Assembly: GCF_017745215.1 (NCBI RefSeq)
Contig: NZ_JAGHZV010000014.1
Location: forward strand, 34,856-98,855
DNA: 64,000 nt
Direction of reading: 5' to 3'
Source of the DNA: Sphingomonas sp.
Lineage (GTDB): Bacteria > Pseudomonadota > Alphaproteobacteria > Sphingomonadales > Sphingomonadaceae
Shown: positions 58,318 to 64,000 of the stretch, piece after piece
How positions within the stretch are numbered: the first letter of the stretch is position 1
Layout of the letters: every line of letters starts with the position of its first letter
Position numbers and translations under genes: made by a program
Notes under the pieces: model-generated
The model's input: the letters and a program-made list of their open reading frames with translations, nothing else
What the model was told of the DNA's origin: nothing
Database searches by the model: none

Positions 58318-58995
58318 TCAGCCGCTGCGCGCCAGGACTGAATCGGCGACGAAGGGGTTGGTCATCCGCTCGTGCGCGAAGGTGCTCACCTGGTTGTGGC
58401 CGGGGATGAACACCGTGTCGCCGCCCAGCGGCCAGAGCTTCTGGGTGATCGAGTCGATCAGATCCTGGTGATTGCCCATCGGGAAGTCGGTGCGGCCGAT
58501 CGAGCCGTGGAACAGCACGTCGCCGACGATCGCGAGCTTCGATTCGGGATGGTGGAAGACGACATGACCCGGCGTGTGGCCCGGGCAGTGATAGACGTCG
58601 AGGACGAGGTTTCCGACGGTGACCTGGTCGCCGTTGACCAGCCAGCGGTTCGGCTCGAACGGCTTGCCGCGCACGCCGTAGCGGCGCCCGTCGTCCTCGA
58701 GCCGGGCGATCCAGAAACGGTCGGCCTCGTGCGGCCCCTCGATCGGCACACCCAATTGCTGCGCGAGCTCGCCCGCGCCGCCGCAATGGTCGATATGGCC
58801 ATGGGTGATCAGCAGCTTCTCGATCGTGACGCCATGCTGCTTCGCCGCCGCGAGCAGCCGGTCGTGGTCGGCACCTGGATCGACGAAGGCGCCGCGCATC
58901 GTCTCGGTGCACCAGAGCAAAGTGCAGTTCTGCTGGAGCGGCGTGACGGGGATGAAGGTCGCGCGGAGCGGCGGATTGGGAGCGGCTTCGGCCAT
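58318..58995 (-). CDS. Metallo-beta-lactamase-fold hydrolase, glyoxalase II-like
   Basis: 225 residues. The zinc site THGHIDHCGG (HxHxDH), the CPGHTPGH His, the Asp in VGDVLFHGSIGRTD and the final GHN are intact. It resembles the YcbL/glyoxalase II-like subgroup that hydrolyses thioesters such as lactoylglutathione; the true substrate is not shown. The ATG at 58995 is chosen; the frame upstream is antisense to pabB. Confidence 0.9.
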   Translation of the reverse strand: MAEAAPNPPLRATFIPVTPLQQNCTLLWCTETMRGAFVDPGADHDRLLAAAKQHGVTIEKLLITHGHIDHCGGAGELAQQLGVPIEGPHEADRFWIARLEDDGRRYGVRGKPFEPNRWLVNGDQVTVGNLVLDVYHCPGHTPGHVVFHHPESKLAIVGDVLFHGSIGRTDFPMGNHQDLIDSITQKLWPLGGDTVFIPGHNQVSTFAHERMTNPFVADSVLARSG

Positions 58996-59082
58996 GGCGC
59001 GGAGATAGGCGGCAGGCGCCCCACGAGCAACCTGGGTCAATGGACTTGCCGAGCGAGGGCCGACGCTGCATGCGCGGATCAG

Positions 59083-60861
59083 ATGCTGCCGCCTCCCCCC
59101 TATGTGCTGCTCGACGACGCTCGCCCCAGCGGCGCGGCGGCACGGCTCTACGCAGCGCCGGTCGAGGTAGTGACGGCGCTGACGCCCGGGGAAGTCGGCC
59201 CGGCGCTCGACGCGCTGCGCGCCGCCCGCGCCCGGGGCCTGCACGCCGCGGGCTATCTCCACTACGAGGCCGGCGCGGGGATCGAGCCCAAGGGCTGGGC
59301 AACCTTGCCCACGCCCGACACGCCGCTGCTGTGGTTCGGGCTTTTCGAAGGCTATCAGGAGATCGCCGCCGGGGATCTGTCCGCGCTGTTCCCCGACCCG
59401 GCCGGCGCCTGGGCGGGCGCGCCGCGGCCGCGGATCGGCGAATCGGACTATCGCACGCGCTTCGACCGGGTGGAGGCGCTGATCGAGGCGGGCGACCTCT
59501 ACCAGGCCAACCTCACCTTCCGCGCCGACGTGCCCCTCGTCGGCGATCCCGCCGCGCTCTACGCGCTGATCCGCAACCGCGCCGCCGCCGGATACGGCGC
59601 GCTGATCGACACCGGCGACGCGCAGTATCTCAGCTTCTCGCCCGAGCTGCTCTTCGAGCTGCGCGGCCGCCAGCTGACCGCTCGGCCGATGAAGGGCACC
59701 GCGCCGCGCGGCGCGACGCCTGGCGCCGATGCCGCGCTCGCCGAGTCGCTGAGCAACGATCCCAAGCAACGCGCCGAGAACCTCATGATCGTCGACCTGC
59801 TGAGGAACGACCTCAGCCGAGTCGCGCGGCCCGGCAGCGTCGAAGTGCCGCAGCGCTTCGCGGTCGAGCGCTATCCCACCGTCCACCAGATGGTCTCGAC
59901 CGTCATCGCCGAACTGGGCGAGGGCCACGACGCCATCGACGCGCTGGCCGCGCTCTTCCCCTGCGGCTCGATCACCGGCGCGCCCAAGGTTCGCGCGATG
60001 CAGGCGGTCGAGGAAATCGAGCACGACCCTAGGGGAATCTACACGGGTGCGATCGGACGAGTCGACTCCGGCGGCGATGCGATGTTCAATGTCGCGATCC
60101 GCACCCTAGCGATTCTCCCCGGGGCGAGTCGCGCGGTGCTCGGTTTGGGTTCAGGCGTCGTGGCGGATTCGAGTGCAGGCGAGGAATGGCGCGAGTGCCT
60201 GGCGAAGGGCGCGTTCGTGACCGCGGGCGAAACGCCCTTCGACCTGATCGAGACGATGGCCTTCGACCCCGAGGACGGCATCCCGCTGCTCGAGCGCCAT
60301 CTCGCCCGTATGAAGGCGAGCGCCCAGGCCTTCGGCTTCGCCTTCGATCGCCACCATGTCCGCAACGAGCTCCAGGCGGCGACCTTCCGGCTGCGCGGGG
60401 CGTCGCGCGTGCGGCTGCTCGTCGCGCCGTCGGGGGCGATCGCGATCGGCATCGCGCCGCTGCCCGACAAGCCGGCCGAGCCGGTCAGCGTCGCGATCCT
60501 GCCGCGGCAAGTTGCGCGAGACGACTTCCGCCTGCGCCACAAGACCAGCCGCCGCGCCTTCTACGACGACGCCCGCCGCGCCTCGGGGGCGTTCGAAGCG
60601 ATCTTCACCGACGCGCAGGGGTATCTGACCGAGGGCAGCTTCACCTCGATCTTCGTCGAGCGCGACGGCGTGCTGCTCACCCCACCGCTCGCGCGCGGGC
60701 TGCTCCCCGGCGTGCTTCGCGCCGAGCTGATCGAGACCGGCCGCGCCGTCGAGGCCGAGCTTCGCCCCAGGGACCTGGCGGACGGCTTCCTGCTCGGCAA
60801 TGCGCTTCGCGGACTGGTTTCCGCCGTGCCGATTGCGCAGCCGGCGATCGCAGGGCTATAG
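59083..60861 (+). CDS. pabB: Aminodeoxychorismate synthase component I fused to 4-amino-4-deoxychorismate lyase
   Basis: 592 residues. The first part (to about residue 380) is PabB: PMKGTAPRG has the Lys that separates PabB from TrpE, and FPCGSITGAPKVRAMQ and GSGVVADSSAGEEW follow. The second part (about 385-592) is a class IV PLP aminotransferase fold: RHKTSRRAFYD carries the PLP Lys and EGSFTSIFV follows. Together with a PabA glutaminase encoded elsewhere it would convert chorismate to p-aminobenzoate for folate. The fusion is common in bacteria. Confidence 0.93.
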   Translation: MLPPPPYVLLDDARPSGAAARLYAAPVEVVTALTPGEVGPALDALRAARARGLHAAGYLHYEAGAGIEPKGWATLPTPDTPLLWFGLFEGYQEIAAGDLSALFPDPAGAWAGAPRPRIGESDYRTRFDRVEALIEAGDLYQANLTFRADVPLVGDPAALYALIRNRAAAGYGALIDTGDAQYLSFSPELLFELRGRQLTARPMKGTAPRGATPGADAALAESLSNDPKQRAENLMIVDLLRNDLSRVARPGSVEVPQRFAVERYPTVHQMVSTVIAELGEGHDAIDALAALFPCGSITGAPKVRAMQAVEEIEHDPRGIYTGAIGRVDSGGDAMFNVAIRTLAILPGASRAVLGLGSGVVADSSAGEEWRECLAKGAFVTAGETPFDLIETMAFDPEDGIPLLERHLARMKASAQAFGFAFDRHHVRNELQAATFRLRGASRVRLLVAPSGAIAIGIAPLPDKPAEPVSVAILPRQVARDDFRLRHKTSRRAFYDDARRASGAFEAIFTDAQGYLTEGSFTSIFVERDGVLLTPPLARGLLPGVLRAELIETGRAVEAELRPRDLADGFLLGNALRGLVSAVPIAQPAIAGL

Positions 60862-62094
<1,233 letters not shown>

Positions 62095-62100
62095 GAGACT

Positions 62101-62146
62101 GTTTCGAAATGCGCCTCACGGCGCATGGCGGTACCAGCCTCGAAAC
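62101..62146. repeat. Nested inverted repeat
   Basis: An outer repeat GTTTCGA / TCGAAAC encloses an inner perfect stem ATGCGCC-TCAC-GGCGCAT. It lies in the 105-base gap after aatA. No T-run follows. It is the only copy seen in the window. Confidence 0.5.
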
Positions 62147-62199
62147 CGGCTCTGACCGTGTAATCTCGCGCGGACTCCCTATCTGAGGGGAGCAATCCC

Positions 62200-62880
62200 A
62201 TGATCAGGACCGCGCCCATGCTCAAGCTTGCCATCCCCGCCGCTGCGGCGGCGGGACTCTATCTGCTCGCCTCGACCGGGGCGGGCGCCCAGGCCGAGCG
62301 CACCGTGCTCGCCCCGCCGCCCGCCAGGGACATCGCCGGTGCGACCGGCGCGCAGACCGCGGTGCTCGCCGGCGGCTGCTTCTGGGGCATGGAAGCGGTG
62401 TTCGAGCAAGTGAAGGGCGTGAAGTCGGTCACCGCCGGCTATGCGGGCGGCACCGGCTCGACCGCGAGCTACGACCAGGTCTCGACCGAGACGACCGGGC
62501 ACGCCGAAGCCGTGAAGATCGTCTACGACCCGCGCGTAGTGAGCTACGGCACGCTGCTGCGCGTCTATTTCTCGGTCGCGCACGATCCGACCCAGCTCGA
62601 CTATCAGGGGCCCGATCACGGCCCGAGCTACCGTTCGGCGATCTTCCCGCAGACGCAGGAGCAGCGCGCGGTGGCGACGGCGTACATCGCCCAGCTCGGC
62701 AAGGCGCGCACCTGGCCCGCGCCGATCGTCACCAAGATCGAGACCGGCCAGTTCTTCGCGGCCGAGGCCTATCATCAGGACTTCTACAGGAAGAACCCGA
62801 CCTATCCGTACATCGTCCGCTGGGACAAGCCGAAGATCGCCGCCTTCCGCGCGACCTTTCCGCAGCTGGCGAAGAGCTAG
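62200..62880 (+). CDS. msrA: Exported peptide-methionine (S)-S-oxide reductase
   Basis: 226 residues. It repairs methionine-S-sulfoxide. The catalytic Cys is C60 in GGCFWGMEAVF, and YHQDFYRKNP near the C-terminus is typical. A signal peptide (about residues 1-31, ending AGA) indicates periplasmic location, unlike cytoplasmic MsrA. GAGGGGAG supports the ATG at 62200. Confidence 0.93.
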   Translation: MIRTAPMLKLAIPAAAAAGLYLLASTGAGAQAERTVLAPPPARDIAGATGAQTAVLAGGCFWGMEAVFEQVKGVKSVTAGYAGGTGSTASYDQVSTETTGHAEAVKIVYDPRVVSYGTLLRVYFSVAHDPTQLDYQGPDHGPSYRSAIFPQTQEQRAVATAYIAQLGKARTWPAPIVTKIETGQFFAAEAYHQDFYRKNPTYPYIVRWDKPKIAAFRATFPQLAKS

Positions 62881-62948
62881 GGCCGAAAGTCAGGGAAAGT
62901 TAGGCCAAGAACGCGGTTCGGGAGCCGGGCGATTTCTTCTTGAATCGT

Positions 62949-63028
62949 CATCCCGGCGAAAGCCGGGGCCCAGGGCAGCAAGCGATGTCCTCCAATACCC
63001 TGGGTCCCGGCCTTCGCCGGGATGACGG
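62949..63028. repeat. REP-like element, inverted pair
   Basis: Two facing copies of the unit: GTCATCCCGGCGAAAGCCGG on the left and CCGGCCTTCGCCGGGATGAC on the right. The inner flanks CCCAGGG and CCCTGGG are also complementary. Same structure as the element at 17.2 kb. It fills the gap between convergent msrA and DUF1489. Confidence 0.88.
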
Positions 63029-63055
63029 TTTGGATCGATCCAATCCCATCCCGCT

Positions 63056-63454
63056 TCAGAGCAGCCCCATCCCCGCCAGCTTGCCGGCCAGCTCGGGCGG
63101 CAGCTCGGCGACCCCGCCGAGCGCCGACTCGAGATCGACCGGCGCGTCCTTGTCCTCGAGGTAGCGCCAGCCCTGGTGCGCGCGCTTGGGCCGCGCCTGG
63201 ACGGGGATCGCCTCCGGCGCGAGCAGGATCAGCGCGCGGCCGCCTTCGGCCTCGCCGAACCCCAGGATCGGCGAGCGCGCGACCAATTGGTGCTTGAGGA
63301 TCCAGAACAGCGAGCCGCCCACCATCTCCTCATGCCGCTTGGGCAGATAGCGCGTCGGGTGCTGCACCGGGCCGGGCGCGCGCGAGGCGAGGCGTTCGCG
63401 GAGATGATCGAGGCTGTCGCAGCCGAAGGCGACCTTGGTGAGATGAAGCGGCAT
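63056..63454 (-). CDS. DUF1489 family protein
   Basis: 132 residues from the ATG at 63454 (MPLHLTKVAFGCDSLDHL), the usual start of DUF1489. The conserved blocks TRYLPKRHEEMVGGSLFWI and HQGWRYLEDKDAP are present. Function unknown; the family is almost restricted to alphaproteobacteria. An upstream ATG at 63484 would add ten non-homologous residues. Confidence 0.9.
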   Translation of the reverse strand: MPLHLTKVAFGCDSLDHLRERLASRAPGPVQHPTRYLPKRHEEMVGGSLFWILKHQLVARSPILGFGEAEGGRALILLAPEAIPVQARPKRAHQGWRYLEDKDAPVDLESALGGVAELPPELAGKLAGMGLL

Positions 63455-63485
63455 CCGCGCCATCTGGGGCGCGAAATCCGTCAAA

Positions 63486-64000
63486 TCAATGGACGAGGCC
63501 GGAGATGGTCGCGAGGCCGAGGAAGACGAGGAAGCCCATCGAATCGGTGGTCATCGTCACGAAGATCGACGAGGCGACCGCCGGATCGGCGCGCAGCCTG
63601 TCGAGGCTCAGCGGCACCACCACGCCGGCAAGCCCGGCGATGAGGATGTTCGCCATCATCGCCGCGGCGATGACGAAGCCGAGGTGGATATTCGCGTACA
63701 CCACCGTCACCGCGATCCCGATCACCGCCGCCACCGAGGCGCCGTTGAGCAAAGCCACCGCGATCTCGCGCCGGATCGTGCGCAGCGTGTTCGAATCGGT
63801 CAGCTGGTTGGTGGCGAGCGCGCGCACCGTCACCGCCATGGTCTGGGTGCCGGCATTGCCGCCCACGCCCGCGACGATCGGCATCAGCGCGGCGAGCGCG
63901 ACCATCTTGCTGATCGTGCCCTCGAACAGGCTGATGATCGTCGCCGCCACCAGCGCGGTCGCGAGATTGGTGATCAGCCAGCGCACGCGCTGCTTGTAGC
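63486..64000 (-). CDS. mgtE: Magnesium transporter MgtE, C-terminal part
   Basis: The 5' end lies beyond the window. The visible 171 residues are the membrane domain of MgtE: KMVALAALMPIVAGVGGNAGTQT is the pore signature, followed by membrane segments and SIFVTMTTDSMGFLVFLG. It imports Mg2+. The cytosolic N-terminal and CBS domains are not in view. Confidence 0.94.
   Translation of the reverse strand, partial: YKQRVRWLITNLATALVAATIISLFEGTISKMVALAALMPIVAGVGGNAGTQTMAVTVRALATNQLTDSNTLRTIRREIAVALLNGASVAAVIGIAVTVVYANIHLGFVIAAAMMANILIAGLAGVVVPLSLDRLRADPAVASSIFVTMTTDSMGFLVFLGLATISGLVH

Overview
The window is a GC-rich, densely packed stretch of an alphaproteobacterial chromosome, most like Sphingomonas or a close relative (Sphingomonadaceae). 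The evidence is the gene content and order: rpmF-plsX-fabH-ihfA-merR, a divK/DUF3572 pair, COQ9, DUF1489, DUF1674, DUF3035, class I LysRS, a short second GluRS, a carotenoid hydroxylase (crtZ), a TorF-type porin and a stand-alone TonB. About 70 genes were recognised. No rRNA or tRNA gene, CRISPR array, insertion sequence or phage was seen, and nothing looks like a recently acquired island.

Layout. 0-11 kb: the 3' end of ssb, an Lrp regulator with an EamA exporter, an S41 peptidase, a cisplatin-type ATP-dependent DNA ligase, a membrane-anchored metallophosphoesterase, dps, a GDT1-like membrane protein with altered motifs, rpmG, divK, DUF3572, HAD, RidA and a TorF porin. 11-21 kb: ileS-lspA-DUF3035, DUF1674, rsmB, rpe, a heparinase-like gene and purH. 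21-31 kb: an operon of polA with two unknown secreted proteins and a polysaccharide flippase, a decayed 2OG-Fe(II) oxygenase relic, coq9, a second EamA exporter and an old yellow enzyme. 31-35 kb: the riboflavin cluster ribD-ribE-ribB(X)-ribH with linked small genes. 35-43 kb: tonB, gltX, prs, a TauE/SafE exporter, crtZ, sucC, etfB-etfA and a PhyH-like dioxygenase. 43-47 kb: lysS-nhaA-HDAC, joined by overlapping ends, and a truncated glyoxalase-family remnant. 47-55 kb: a soluble chemoreceptor with five PAS domains coupled to a triple-CheW protein, then a DinG/XPD-like helicase and sixA. 55-58 kb: the rpmF-plsX-fabH-ihfA-merR operon. 58-64 kb: MAPEG, a metallo-beta-lactamase-fold hydrolase, a pabB-pabC fusion, an aspartate aminotransferase, an exported MsrA, DUF1489 and the 3' part of mgtE.

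Most genes are housekeeping: translation (ileS, gltX, lysS, rpmG, rpmF, rsmB), cofactor synthesis (riboflavin, aminobenzoate, ubiquinone accessory), fatty acid initiation, purine synthesis and electron transfer. Translational coupling is common. Many neighbours overlap by 1 or 4 bp, and three genes appear to start at an NTG that overlaps the stop codon of the gene before, two of them possibly at CTG.

The parts most worth a second look are the PAS5-chemoreceptor/triple-CheW pair without a nearby CheA, the oxygenase relic, the GDT1 homologue that has lost the acidic residue of both motifs, the RibB whose GTP cyclohydrolase domain lacks all zinc ligands, and the perfect palindromes upstream of tonB and dps.
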